From Cecembia rubra (GTDB lineage: Bacteria > Bacteroidota > Bacteroidia > Cytophagales > Cyclobacteriaceae), in contig NZ_PYGF01000001.1 in the NCBI RefSeq assembly GCF_003014575.1, positions 434,001 to 498,000 on the forward strand: a stretch of 64,000 nt of DNA, read 5' to 3'. Shown here one piece after another: positions 27,723-35,757 of this stretch (within the stretch, counting starts at the first letter, position 1; the number at the start of each line of letters is the position of its first letter). The position numbers and the translations under genes are program-made. Below the pieces are notes generated by a model that saw only the letters and a program-made list of their open reading frames with translations, had not been told where the DNA came from and searched no databases.

Positions 27723-29036
27723 ATGAAATCCTTTATCCAGCTGTTCTTAATAATGCTATTCCCTTTTACACTTGCTGCCCAAGAACTCAAATTCTCAACC
27801 GAAATCCTCAAATGGCCAAATGGTAAGAAGGCAGCCATTTCCATGACTTATGATGATGGAACCTATAATCAGTTTAAAATAGCGCTTCCCATCATGGAAG
27901 AATTTGATATGAGGGGTACATTTTATATCAACACAGGAGAAATACCAGGGCATAAACAGGAAGCCCGATTTTTGGGAAGGAATCCTATGGAAATTATCTC
28001 CGAAACTGCTCAAATACCCACTTCTGAGGAAAATCTATTTGAAAGAGCGAGTTTAATCCGGTTTTTAGATATGCCTGGAGCCGTTTCCTATCATGATAGG
28101 GCAGGGGCGGCATTTGAGCAGGGTAGAAAGGAAACAGCCTTTCAGTTGATCGATGAAGGATTTGCAAAGGCAAGGGAATGGAATGTTACAAAATTGAAAG
28201 CGCCTCAGATCATCGACGGACCTATGATTGGCTGGGAAGAACTGAAAACCTATGCAGCAAGGGGTCATGAATTTGGAGTCCATACCATTTCCCATCCCAG
28301 GTTGGCGGTATTGGATGAAGAAAACCTGTTGTTTGAACTGGAAAAATGTGCAGAAGATATAGAAAGGGAACTTGGAAGAAAATTTTTGTTTTCAGCTGAG
28401 TGCCCCTTTGGGACTGAAAATGAAAGGGTAATGGAATATGCTTTACACTTGTTTCCCGCTACCCGAAACAGGATGCCTGAAACTTGGCTGGAAGAAATCA
28501 ACAGGTCTGGAAGATTTGATCCCAAAAATGACTATGGTACTGAATATGTACAATGGCAGCGTGGGCCATTATCCCAAACGAGTCCAGAACTGATGAATTC
28601 TTGGGTGGATGACATTTTGACTAGGGATGACACTTGGCTGGTATTGGTATTTCATGGAATAGAAGGAATTGGATGGGAGGCGATACCTGAGTCACGGATC
28701 AAGGATTATTTCCAATATATTGCCTCCAAATCAGAGGATTTATGGGTATCCACTTTTGCTGATGTAACCAAATATTTGAGACAAAGAATGTCCTCAAAGA
28801 TTCAATTAAAAGCAAGCCCTGGATCTTTGGAAATTAGTCTTCAATCCAACCTTGATCCTTACTGGTATGATCAAGTTTTGTATTTAAAGACTTATTTACC
28901 AGATTCTTGGACAAATGTACAAATATTACAGGGAGGGGAATTAAGTGGATTTGAATTGGGAAAGGATGTGAATGGGAAGTTTGTTTCTTACCCTTATTTT
29001 CCCCAAAAGGGAAATGTTATAATTCATTCCCAGTAA
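27723..29036 (+). CDS. polysaccharide deacetylase (NodB/CE4) family protein, exported
   Basis: A 437-residue exported protein with a signal peptide ending FTLAAQ. The NodB domain opens with AAISMTYDDGTYNQ (Asp44-Asp45, the catalytic base and metal aspartates) and has the zinc histidines in HEFGVHTISHPRL (His187, His191). A late VLVFHGIEGIGWEA gives the final active-site His. A C-terminal beta domain of about 90 residues follows. CE4 enzymes remove N- or O-acetyl groups from polysaccharides such as chitin, peptidoglycan or xylan; the substrate is unknown here. It is monocistronic. Confidence 0.88.
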   Translation: MKSFIQLFLIMLFPFTLAAQELKFSTEILKWPNGKKAAISMTYDDGTYNQFKIALPIMEEFDMRGTFYINTGEIPGHKQEARFLGRNPMEIISETAQIPTSEENLFERASLIRFLDMPGAVSYHDRAGAAFEQGRKETAFQLIDEGFAKAREWNVTKLKAPQIIDGPMIGWEELKTYAARGHEFGVHTISHPRLAVLDEENLLFELEKCAEDIERELGRKFLFSAECPFGTENERVMEYALHLFPATRNRMPETWLEEINRSGRFDPKNDYGTEYVQWQRGPLSQTSPELMNSWVDDILTRDDTWLVLVFHGIEGIGWEAIPESRIKDYFQYIASKSEDLWVSTFADVTKYLRQRMSSKIQLKASPGSLEISLQSNLDPYWYDQVLYLKTYLPDSWTNVQILQGGELSGFELGKDVNGKFVSYPYFPQKGNVIIHSQ

Positions 29037-29044
29037 CAAGGGTT

Positions 29045-29076
29045 TTTGGAATGAGAGCTTAGAATTTCTACCTTCG
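29045..29076 (+). promoter_or_regulatory. candidate promoter for the small acidic protein gene
   Basis: TTTG (29045-29048), 20 bp, then TACCTTCG (29069-29076), a close match to TAnnTTTG. The expected transcript start, about 7 bp further on, leaves a leader of about 14 nt before the ATG at 29097. Confidence 0.55.
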
Positions 29077-29096
29077 TATTTTAACTTATAACTGAA

Positions 29097-29522
29097 ATGG
29101 ATTACAACAAACTGGAAGAAGACCTGGCAGCGATTGTAGAAAAGAGAATTGCACTGAGTAAAATTTCATATGATCACGCCTCTTATGATGATATTGAGGA
29201 AGAAATGCATGATTTGGAAGATGACTTCAACGATGAATATGGAGATGAATTAGAAGCAATTCTTGAAAAAATTTATGCACAATTGAAATCAGATAATGAA
29301 GTTTTGCTTCCTTCTGCTTACTTGGCTAATGAATATCATACTATGATGCCAGATGCCTCTGGAAAAGTCACTTATGAAGTTATCGGCAAGGAAGGAGTAC
29401 CGGTAGAGTCTGAACAATTTGACAAAATGGATGTCCGCCTGGTTTTGGTTCCCAATCCGGCAAGGTTTGTCTTGCAGATCAATGGAAAATCGATGAAAGA
29501 TCTTTGGGTAGCAAAGAAATAG
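29097..29522 (+). CDS. hypothetical acidic protein
   Basis: A 141-residue acidic cytoplasmic protein I do not recognise as a family of known function. The first half is helical and strongly acidic (YDDIEEEMHDLEDDFNDEYG). The second half is predicted beta strands (DVRLVLVPNPARFVLQINGK). No signal peptide or membrane segment is seen. It has its own promoter-like element just upstream and no same-strand neighbour in close reach, so it is probably expressed alone. Coding quality (codon use, intact frame, upstream promoter) supports a real gene. Confidence 0.75.
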   Translation: MDYNKLEEDLAAIVEKRIALSKISYDHASYDDIEEEMHDLEDDFNDEYGDELEAILEKIYAQLKSDNEVLLPSAYLANEYHTMMPDASGKVTYEVIGKEGVPVESEQFDKMDVRLVLVPNPARFVLQINGKSMKDLWVAKK

Positions 29523-29877
29523 ACCTTATTTTATCAATGGCAAAAATGTAGCTCACCCTGAGATTTTAAAATGTTTACATTTTCCGAATTGGAATGTCAT
29601 CATGTTTCCAACGTCATTCTGAGTTATTAAAATTTGGCATTTAAAGATCATAAAATGACAAAAGGTTTCACGCAGCGATCACCGCGAGAAATGGCGATTT
29701 GTCATTTGTAGGCGCAGCCTGCTGAATAGAAAGCCTGCCCCATTGCATTGTAGGGGATCTCCACTATTTTTGGAGACCCCCCGACAAGATCGGAGCAGGC
29801 TTTCGCTTTGCTCAGGGTGAGGGGTCCGGTAATTTGTTTTGGTTTTCATTGTGTTTCTGATCAACCAAAACAACAAT
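29523..29877. repeat. intergenic hairpin repeat region
   Basis: This 355-bp gap between convergent genes holds a large imperfect hairpin. GAAAGCCTGC at 29729-29738 is matched by GCAGGCTTTC at 29795-29804, and TCTCC/GGAGA pairs inside it. Flanking stretches near 29553 and 29810 (CACCCTGAG / CTCAGGGTG) also form inverted copies. It resembles a dispersed non-coding repeat of this genus. The 82-codon frame on the minus strand through it is not convincing. Confidence 0.5.
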
Positions 29878-30852
29878 TTATAAAAAGCCCAATTTTTCTC
29901 TGACCTTATGGAGGATATCCTTGGCAATTACACGGGCTTTTGCTTCCCCTTCTGCCAATTTTGCTTCCAGTTCATGAGGGTGTGACATAAAGTAATCAAA
30001 TAAGCGTCTTTCTTCAGCATATTTGGATAAAATCAGGTCCAGGAATTCTTTTTTAGCATGTCCATAGCCAAAGTTCCCTTCCAGATATTTGGATCTGAGC
30101 GCTGCAGTTTTTTCAGGACTTGCCACTAACGAATACAATTTGTACACATTACAGGCGTCTGGATCTTTGGGTTCTTCCAAAGGGGTAGAATCTGTTACTA
30201 TGCTGTTGATGTTTTTCTTAAGTTCTTTTTCTGGCAGGAAAATATCAATGTAATTGTTATAGGATTTGCTCATTTTTTGGCCATCTGTGCCTGGAATGAT
30301 CATCACCTCTTCTGAAATTCTCGCTTCAGGAATGGTCAAAATATCTTCTTCCACTTTGTGGTTGAAGGAGCTTGCAATATCCCGGGTAATTTCAAGGTGC
30401 TGCAATTGATCTTTTCCTACAGGAACAATATTTGCAGAATACAAAAGAATATCAGCAGCCATCAGTACAGGATAAGTAAATAATCCAGCATTGACATCCG
30501 CCAAACGGTCAGATTTGTCCTTGAAGCTATGGGCATTGGCCAACATAGGAAAGGGAGTGAAACAGCTTAAATACCAAGTGAGTTCAGCTACCTCAGGAAT
30601 CATTGATTGTCGGTAGAACACTGTTTTGTTGATATCAAGACCAAAAGCCAACCAGGCAGCAGCAACAGCCAGGGTGTTTTCCTTTCTCAGTTCCCCATCT
30701 TTAATAGTAGTCAGGGAGTGGAAATCTGCAATAAAAATAAAAGACTCATTATTATCTTTTTTGGTGAGCTCTATCGCCGGTACGATAGCGCCAAGTATGT
30801 TCCCAAGATGGGGTCTGCCCGAACTCTGTATTCCTGTTAGTACTCTCGCCAT
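29878..30852 (-). CDS. trpS: tryptophan--tRNA ligase
   Basis: Class I aminoacyl-tRNA synthetase charging tRNA-Trp. The 324-residue product has the HIGH-type motif SGRPHLGNILGA near residue 11 and the KMSKS loop KMSKSYNNYI. Other TrpS blocks are VADFHSLTTI, YRQSMIPEVAELTWYLSCF, YPVLMAADILLY and VPVGKDQLQHLE. The length is normal for bacterial TrpS. It is divergent from the DUF1573 gene (73 bp gap). Its 3' end lies beside the hairpin repeat region. Confidence 0.95.
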   Translation of the reverse strand: MARVLTGIQSSGRPHLGNILGAIVPAIELTKKDNNESFIFIADFHSLTTIKDGELRKENTLAVAAAWLAFGLDINKTVFYRQSMIPEVAELTWYLSCFTPFPMLANAHSFKDKSDRLADVNAGLFTYPVLMAADILLYSANIVPVGKDQLQHLEITRDIASSFNHKVEEDILTIPEARISEEVMIIPGTDGQKMSKSYNNYIDIFLPEKELKKNINSIVTDSTPLEEPKDPDACNVYKLYSLVASPEKTAALRSKYLEGNFGYGHAKKEFLDLILSKYAEERRLFDYFMSHPHELEAKLAEGEAKARVIAKDILHKVREKLGFL

Positions 30853-30925
30853 TCCTAATTAATTTTTCGCGCAAAATAAATAAATAAAGGTACAATTCGC
30901 TTAAAATTTCACGTTATTTGCCCAT

Positions 30926-32017
30926 ATGAAGCAGTACATTTATTTATTAATCTTAATTCCGTTTTTTATCGCACTGAGTTTACCACTTGAAGCTCAGAAT
31001 ATTGACAGAAAGTTATTGACCTGGGAACAAAAAACCATTCATATTGGAGCTGTATTGGAAGAAAAGGGCCCTGTTGAAACTACTTTTTATGCTTTGAATA
31101 GTAACAGAGAAGGCATCATAATTACAGATGTGATTACTGACTGTGGCTGTACTACAGTGGATTACAGCAAAGATACACTTCATCAAGAACAAATCGCATC
31201 TGTACAAGTAAGGTTTGATCCTGACCATAGAGGAGGTGAATTTTCAAAAGTTATTATTGTCAGGACGAATCAGGATATTTATGGAGACACACTTTACCTT
31301 GAAGGAATCAACATGCCAGTGGCGGAAAACGTTGAAATGGCTTATCCAATTAGGAAAGGACAGTTAGGATTTAGGCTACCGGGTATCAATCTGGGAAATG
31401 TTTTTACCAATGAACCAAAAATCAGATATGTAGAGGTCCATAACTTTGGAAAAGAAGAATTTTCATTTTCTGATATGCAGCCTCAACTACCTGATTATTT
31501 GACTTTTCGGCTTGAACCTGAACGGATTCCATCAGGTCAAAGGGGAGTATTGGTAGTAAATTATGATGGGCAAAAGAAAAATGACTTAGGTTTTTTTGAT
31601 GAGAATATAAAGTTAAACCTTAGCGAAGGTGAAGAATTGGAATTGAGAATCATTGCAGTAGTTTATGAGTATTTTGCACCAATCCCGAAGAGCATGGAAA
31701 ATATAGTGCCCCGGTTAACTCTCTCCGAAAATGAAGTGGATTTAAAGGAGGTTTCGGCAGGGAGAAAAGTACAAAGAAACATTACTCTCAGCAATCAGGG
31801 ACAAGATGATTTGGTGATAAGAAAAATCACAGGAAACTGTGATTGTCTATCCTTTAACTTATCTAATAAAATGATTAGACAAGGAGCAAGAGCAAATTTA
31901 GAGTTTGAATTTGATACCAAGGGTAGAAGGGGTATAGATCATAAGCATATTACAATATTCAGTAATGACCCTATCAATCCCGTAAGGACAATTACCATAA
32001 AAAGTAATATAAAATAA
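30926..32017 (+). CDS. exported protein with two DUF1573 (Ig-like) domains
   Basis: A 363-residue exported protein; the signal peptide ends LPLEAQ. Two copies of the DUF1573 fold are visible, one after the signal and one at the C-terminus. Each has the signature of a cysteine pair: TDCGCTTVDYSKDTL in the first and TGNCDCLSFNLSN in the second. The copies are separated by a strand-rich ASPM/SPD-2/Hydin-like segment. Both end in the HRGGEFSK / RRGIDHKH-type strand followed by the FSNDP or VRTNQD turn. The function is unknown; such proteins are common, often many per genome, in Bacteroidota. Confidence 0.85.
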   Translation: MKQYIYLLILIPFFIALSLPLEAQNIDRKLLTWEQKTIHIGAVLEEKGPVETTFYALNSNREGIIITDVITDCGCTTVDYSKDTLHQEQIASVQVRFDPDHRGGEFSKVIIVRTNQDIYGDTLYLEGINMPVAENVEMAYPIRKGQLGFRLPGINLGNVFTNEPKIRYVEVHNFGKEEFSFSDMQPQLPDYLTFRLEPERIPSGQRGVLVVNYDGQKKNDLGFFDENIKLNLSEGEELELRIIAVVYEYFAPIPKSMENIVPRLTLSENEVDLKEVSAGRKVQRNITLSNQGQDDLVIRKITGNCDCLSFNLSNKMIRQGARANLEFEFDTKGRRGIDHKHITIFSNDPINPVRTITIKSNIK

Positions 32018-32142
32018 AACTGAATGGTTGTTATTTTCGTACAAATGGTATAGAAGTTGATAGATAATAACTGGTATCAGATCCTATGTGTACTCTGAAT
32101 CCCACATCTTTACTTAATTGTTCACTTTAAAAATTAACAACT

Positions 32143-32400
32143 ATGAACGCTACAAAATTTATTCTAGGTGCTTTAGTTGGCGCTGCAGTAGGTATTCAAA
32201 TCGGCATTTTAGTTGCCCCGGATAAGGGTGAAAATACAAGGAAAAAAATCACCAAAAAGGGCGGCGAATATATGGATGATTTAAGTGTTAGACTTAATGG
32301 TTTTTTTGATAATATGACCAAAAAGGTTTCCGATGTCAGTGATGAGGTAGATAAATTGGCCAAAAAAGCAAAAGCTGAGGTCAATAAAGTTACCCATTGA
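32143..32400 (+). CDS. YtxH domain small protein
   Basis: An 85-residue protein with a glycine/alanine-rich membrane segment (FILGALVGAAVGIQIGILVAP) followed at once by DKGENTRKKI, the classic YtxH opening. A lysine-rich amphipathic helix follows. YtxH proteins are associated with general stress in Firmicutes; a role here is not established. It stands alone with a strong terminator 18 bp downstream. The next gene upstream on this strand ends 126 bp before. Confidence 0.88.
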   Translation: MNATKFILGALVGAAVGIQIGILVAPDKGENTRKKITKKGGEYMDDLSVRLNGFFDNMTKKVSDVSDEVDKLAKKAKAEVNKVTH

Positions 32401-32418
32401 TCTTTGAATATGTTCAAG

Positions 32419-32449
32419 AAGGGAGGCAAAAGCCTCCCTTTTTTATTTT
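32419..32449 (+). terminator. rho-independent terminator after ytxH
   Basis: AAGGGAGGC (32419-32427) pairs with GCCTCCCTT (32432-32440) around AAAA, followed by TTTTATTTT. Confidence 0.92.
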
Positions 32450-32490
32450 GCTATCGGAGATAAGGTTAGATTTTGGGAATAATGTTTAAA

Positions 32491-32512
32491 AAATACCCCG
32501 AATAGGGTATTT
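32491..32512. promoter_or_regulatory. 22-bp palindromic operator candidate, copy 1
   Basis: AAATACCC, spacer CGAATA, GGGTATTT: a perfect 8-6-8 palindrome centred 76 bp before the ATG of the 184-residue protein gene. It ends exactly 20 bp before a candidate -7 element TACTTTAG (32533-32540). The same half-sites and spacing recur at 35676-35697 before the paralogous gene. The TAC...GTA heptamers separated by 2 bp resemble NarL-type response regulator sites, and the regulator gene next door is of that family. Confidence 0.6.
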
Positions 32513-32577
32513 TTCCCAGTCAAAATTATGGTTACTTTAGATGCTTCATATTCTAAAGATTATTCCCTATTTGAACT

Positions 32578-33132
32578 ATGTTTTCAGAAATTGTATTGCC
32601 ATCTTCGGAATTAGCTGATTTTGTCAAGGGCTATTATTTAGTCAATGTAGAAAACAATGATGAAGAAGCCTGTTTGAATACCTTTGAAACTGGGATATCC
32701 TTAGGTGTTCCCTTAGGAAGGCCTTTTTTCTATTATGCAGGCAAAACTTTGGATGAGTTTGAAGAAGTGCCCTACAAAATTTTTGATAAGCCCTTACTTT
32801 TTTGGGATAGTAAATCAATTGAATGTTTCAGTGTTCTAGGCAATGCTAGGGCTGTTTTTATCGTTTTGACAGACTTAGGAATAGAAATGTTTTTAAATGA
32901 AAGACAACTGGTTTGCTCAGAATCCGTCTTCCCAATCAACAGAATAGGTATTCCGATATTCAATTTGATTGTTAAAAGGAAATTACGCCTCAATCATGAT
33001 AATTTTGAAGGAATAAAGATAATTGAGGATGAATTAATCCGATTTTTTAAAAGATTTTCCAAAGATGGTAGCACAGATGGTAAAATGGAAATTGAACAAA
33101 ACGACAATGGAGGTTTTCCATTTGTTTCCTAA
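32578..33132 (+). CDS. AraC-type sensor-domain-like protein without DNA-binding domain (paralog 1)
   Basis: A 184-residue cytoplasmic protein. It resembles the N-terminal domain of AraC regulators with DUF6597: PSSELADFVKGYYLV, then SLGVPLGRPFFYY, then FIVLTDLGIEMFL and FPINRIGIPIFNLI. The match is by overall pattern and is not strong. There is no HTH: it ends in IEDELIRFFKRF and a loose tail. It is a clear paralog of the gene at 35758 (shared GVPLG-PF, FDKP, G-PIFNL-V, and E-G--I---EL-RFFK). It converges on the response regulator with 13 bp between stops. Function unknown; possibly a ligand or partner sensor for that regulator. Confidence 0.7.
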   Translation: MFSEIVLPSSELADFVKGYYLVNVENNDEEACLNTFETGISLGVPLGRPFFYYAGKTLDEFEEVPYKIFDKPLLFWDSKSIECFSVLGNARAVFIVLTDLGIEMFLNERQLVCSESVFPINRIGIPIFNLIVKRKLRLNHDNFEGIKIIEDELIRFFKRFSKDGSTDGKMEIEQNDNGGFPFVS

Positions 33133-33145
33133 TTTGAGGAACATT

Positions 33146-33778
33146 TCAGGTTTTGTTTTTTGCCATAAGCGCTGCCAATTGAGCTGTATTATTTAACCCA
33201 AGTTTTTGAAGTACATTTCTTCTATGGGTATTAACAGTAAACTGGCTCAAGAACAGCTTTTTAGAAATTTCCTGAGAGGTATAACCTTCAGTAATCAGGT
33301 AGGCAATCTGTTTTTCCCTACTGCTTAAAATGGAAAGCTTTTCATCCTCAGAATTGGAAATGGGCCCCTTTTTAAGTGTTTTTCGCGATGGAATATAAGG
33401 TCTGCCCAACAAAACTTCATCTATTGCTAAAAACAGCTCATTTTTATCAATGGTTTTTGGAAGAAAACCCATGATTCCAAAGGATTTGCAAATTTCAATT
33501 AAATCGGGATGGTCTTCCATAGTTAGAAAAATAATTTTCACCTCAGGTCTTTTTTCGATCATTTTCTGAGCAAGATTTAGACCTTTCCCGTCAGGTAGAA
33601 AGTAATCCAATAACACTAATTCCGGTTTTTTTTCAAGAAATAACTTCCAACCATCATTTAGATTTCCGGTATTACCCAAATAATTGATTTTTTGGTTTTC
33701 TTTTAACATGGAGCGTAGCCCCTGAAGAAAGATCATATGGTCATCAATATGGATCAATCCTACTTTTTTAGCTGTCAT
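33146..33778 (-). CDS. LuxR/NarL-family response regulator
   Basis: A 210-residue two-component response regulator. The receiver domain has the acidic pair IDDH at residues 11-12, phosphoacceptor Asp58 in LVLLDYFLPDGKG, the conserved Thr in IIFLTMEDH and Lys in GFLPKT. The LuxR-type HTH at about 145-205 reads LSSREKQIAYLITEGYTSQEI then FTVNTHRRNVLQKLGLNN. Its start lies 1 bp after the kinase stop, so the two are one operon and very probably one signalling pair. Family members bind palindromic sites such as those at 32491 and 35676; those sites are my suggested targets. Confidence 0.93.
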   Translation of the reverse strand: MTAKKVGLIHIDDHMIFLQGLRSMLKENQKINYLGNTGNLNDGWKLFLEKKPELVLLDYFLPDGKGLNLAQKMIEKRPEVKIIFLTMEDHPDLIEICKSFGIMGFLPKTIDKNELFLAIDEVLLGRPYIPSRKTLKKGPISNSEDEKLSILSSREKQIAYLITEGYTSQEISKKLFLSQFTVNTHRRNVLQKLGLNNTAQLAALMAKNKT

Positions 33779-33779
33779 T

Positions 33780-35603
33780 TTAATTGGATTCGACGGGTAA
33801 TTGTATGATGATGGTTGTTCCGTTTGGATTGGAATCCAGGTTAAATTGCCCCTTTAGGTATGCTACCCTGTTTTTAATATTGGATATTCCGATTCCTCTA
33901 TGCTTATTTTCCAAATCTATACCTATTCCGTCATCTTCTACTATAAGCTCCAATATATTCCCTTTTTGGATAATTTGTAGCATAATTTCTTTTGCCTGTG
34001 CATGTTTTAACACATTCTGGAGTAATTCACTACATATTCTATATACCATCAAAGCCAAATTGGAAGGTATAGGCGTTTTTATCTTATAATAAAAATTTGT
34101 TTTGATGGCATGGTTTTCTTCAATAAACCTGAGCCTGTTTTTTAAAATTGTCTCAAGTCCAAGTTCATTTAAATGTGAAGGAGCAAGGTCATGGCTCAGG
34201 GCTCTGGATTCTTTGATGCTTTCTTTTACCAAACTTTTGAGTTTATCCAAATTCTGGGCCTGATCTATATCCTGTGAAAGTCTATCTGCCAGTATGTAAA
34301 TACTGGCTAGCTGGCCTCCTAAACTATCATGTAAGTCACGTCCAATGCGGGTTCTTTCTTCCTCCTGCACTTGGATCAACTGATCTGCCAGTTCTTTTTC
34401 TTTTTGGATAATTTGAAGGCCAAGTTTTTCCTTTTCTCTTTTAAAATCAGCCGTCCTGCTCGCAAAGGCTGCAGTTATAAAAATTGTTTCACCCAATAAT
34501 GAAAATGCACCTCCAAAATCAAAAATAAAACTGGATGTTCCAAAATATACACCATAATGGTTCAGCTGTGTGAAAATGCTGAAAAGTACCATAATGGATA
34601 TACCAGCTAGATAATAACCAGCGTAGGGCACTTTATTTTGAATTTGACGGATAAGATATGCCAAAACCAGGAAAACCAATAAAATGGAAAGGCCAAAAGT
34701 CAGCTTCAGGAAAAAGATTTTGTCCTGAACAGGTAGTTCTAATTCGTTAATAGATAGTGTTTCCCAAATGAGAAGAAGATGTATGGCAATAAGGATCCAT
34801 ATACTCCACACGAGTATACTTTTTTTATTTTGGGGAGGGAAAAACCTTAATACTAAAATCAAGAAGAACATATTGGTCATAAGATTGAAAAAAGGCCGGG
34901 ATTTTCCTGCCCATCCAATAGATTCTGGCCACAGAAACTGGAAACCAAGTCCCCAATGGCTGATATACCAAAGCATAATGCTGATAATAAAAAGTGCATA
35001 AAATAGAGCTCCTGATTCTTTAAGCTGAAAAGCCGTAAATACTGCAAAAATCAGGATGATGATCATCCAACCTAAGATAAAGCCCAGAAGCAGGTTTTCT
35101 AAAATAGTATTATTTACAAATTCTAACTCACTCATGATGCTAGGTTGTAAAATATTGGTTTCTCCCGACTTGTCCACCAAAAGCAGGATTTCCAATTTTT
35201 GTCCAGGGTCAATTTTTAAAGGTACTATTAGGTCTCTGTTGATAATAGGCCTTTCATAGAATGGATGTCGGTCTCCCAATATCAACTCTGGATAGTCATT
35301 ATTGTCAAAGTAGACTTTCAAAAGGTTGATATGGGGATTTTTCAGGGTAAGATAATAATTGACTTCAGTGTTACTATTGTTCTCAAACTCTGTATAAATC
35401 CACCAAGGAGTAGGGCTTATTCCTTTATTAATAGGCCCAGAACTCTGAGGAAGTGAATCCATAGCCTGCCAGATAAAATTGGCATTCTCACCATGATAAG
35501 GTATTGATTTGTAGGTTAAGCTATCGTCATAGGTACTGTTGCATGATAAAAAAAAATAAGCTAAGAATATAAGGGTCAGGAATTCTTTAAAATTTTTAAG
35601 CAT
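33780..35603 (-). CDS. 7TMR-DISM sensor histidine kinase (HisKA_3 type)
   Basis: A 607-residue membrane sensor kinase. The start at ATG 35603 gives a lipoprotein-like signal (LAYFFLSCNS). A periplasmic 7TMR-DISM extracellular beta domain follows (WWIYTEFENNSN, then strands to about residue 165). Next come seven membrane segments (about 170-390) and a coiled-coil linker. The HisKA_3 box has RIGRDLHDSLGGQLAS with the phosphoacceptor His425. The ATPase motifs are ELLQNVLKHAQA (N box), VEDDGIGID and RGIGISNIKNRV (G boxes). This kinase class pairs with LuxR-type regulators, matching the gene 1 bp downstream. The signal is likely a carbohydrate or other small ligand; this is inferred from the family. 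Confidence 0.93.
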   Translation of the reverse strand: MLKNFKEFLTLIFLAYFFLSCNSTYDDSLTYKSIPYHGENANFIWQAMDSLPQSSGPINKGISPTPWWIYTEFENNSNTEVNYYLTLKNPHINLLKVYFDNNDYPELILGDRHPFYERPIINRDLIVPLKIDPGQKLEILLLVDKSGETNILQPSIMSELEFVNNTILENLLLGFILGWMIIILIFAVFTAFQLKESGALFYALFIISIMLWYISHWGLGFQFLWPESIGWAGKSRPFFNLMTNMFFLILVLRFFPPQNKKSILVWSIWILIAIHLLLIWETLSINELELPVQDKIFFLKLTFGLSILLVFLVLAYLIRQIQNKVPYAGYYLAGISIMVLFSIFTQLNHYGVYFGTSSFIFDFGGAFSLLGETIFITAAFASRTADFKREKEKLGLQIIQKEKELADQLIQVQEEERTRIGRDLHDSLGGQLASIYILADRLSQDIDQAQNLDKLKSLVKESIKESRALSHDLAPSHLNELGLETILKNRLRFIEENHAIKTNFYYKIKTPIPSNLALMVYRICSELLQNVLKHAQAKEIMLQIIQKGNILELIVEDDGIGIDLENKHRGIGISNIKNRVAYLKGQFNLDSNPNGTTIIIQLPVESN

Positions 35604-35649
35604 TTTTACCAAACAAGATTGGTTTAGGGAATTTGTACCTAATTAGGCA

Positions 35650-35657
35650 CTAATATA
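35650..35657 (-). promoter_or_regulatory. candidate -7 element for the kinase-regulator operon
   Basis: Read on the minus strand it is TATATTAG, one mismatch from TAnnTTTG. It lies 18 bp from the nearer edge of the palindrome at 35676-35697 and 46 bp before the kinase ATG at 35603. The palindrome could therefore control both this operon and the paralog gene on the other strand. Confidence 0.4.
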
Positions 35658-35675
35658 AGAAGTAATTCTTTTGAA

Positions 35676-35697
35676 AAATACCCATTTTATGGTATTT
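35676..35697. promoter_or_regulatory. 22-bp palindromic operator candidate, copy 2
   Basis: AAATACCC, spacer ATTTTA, TGGTATTT: the same half-sites and 8-6-8 layout as copy 1 with one mismatched pair. It ends exactly 20 bp before the candidate -7 element TAATTTTA (35718-35725) of the paralog gene, the same distance as at copy 1. It lies between the divergent kinase operon and paralog gene, so it may control both. The left heptamer TACCCAT fits the NarL consensus TACYYMT. Confidence 0.65.
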
Positions 35698-35757
35698 AAA
35701 GTACAGCTAATTATCACTAATTTTAACACTTCAATATTCCTTATTCCCAGCCAATAA

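Noticed and set aside
29679-29927. 82-codon frame on the minus strand through the hairpin repeat
   Set aside because: The translation follows a non-coding inverted repeat and then runs out of frame into trpS; nothing supports expression.
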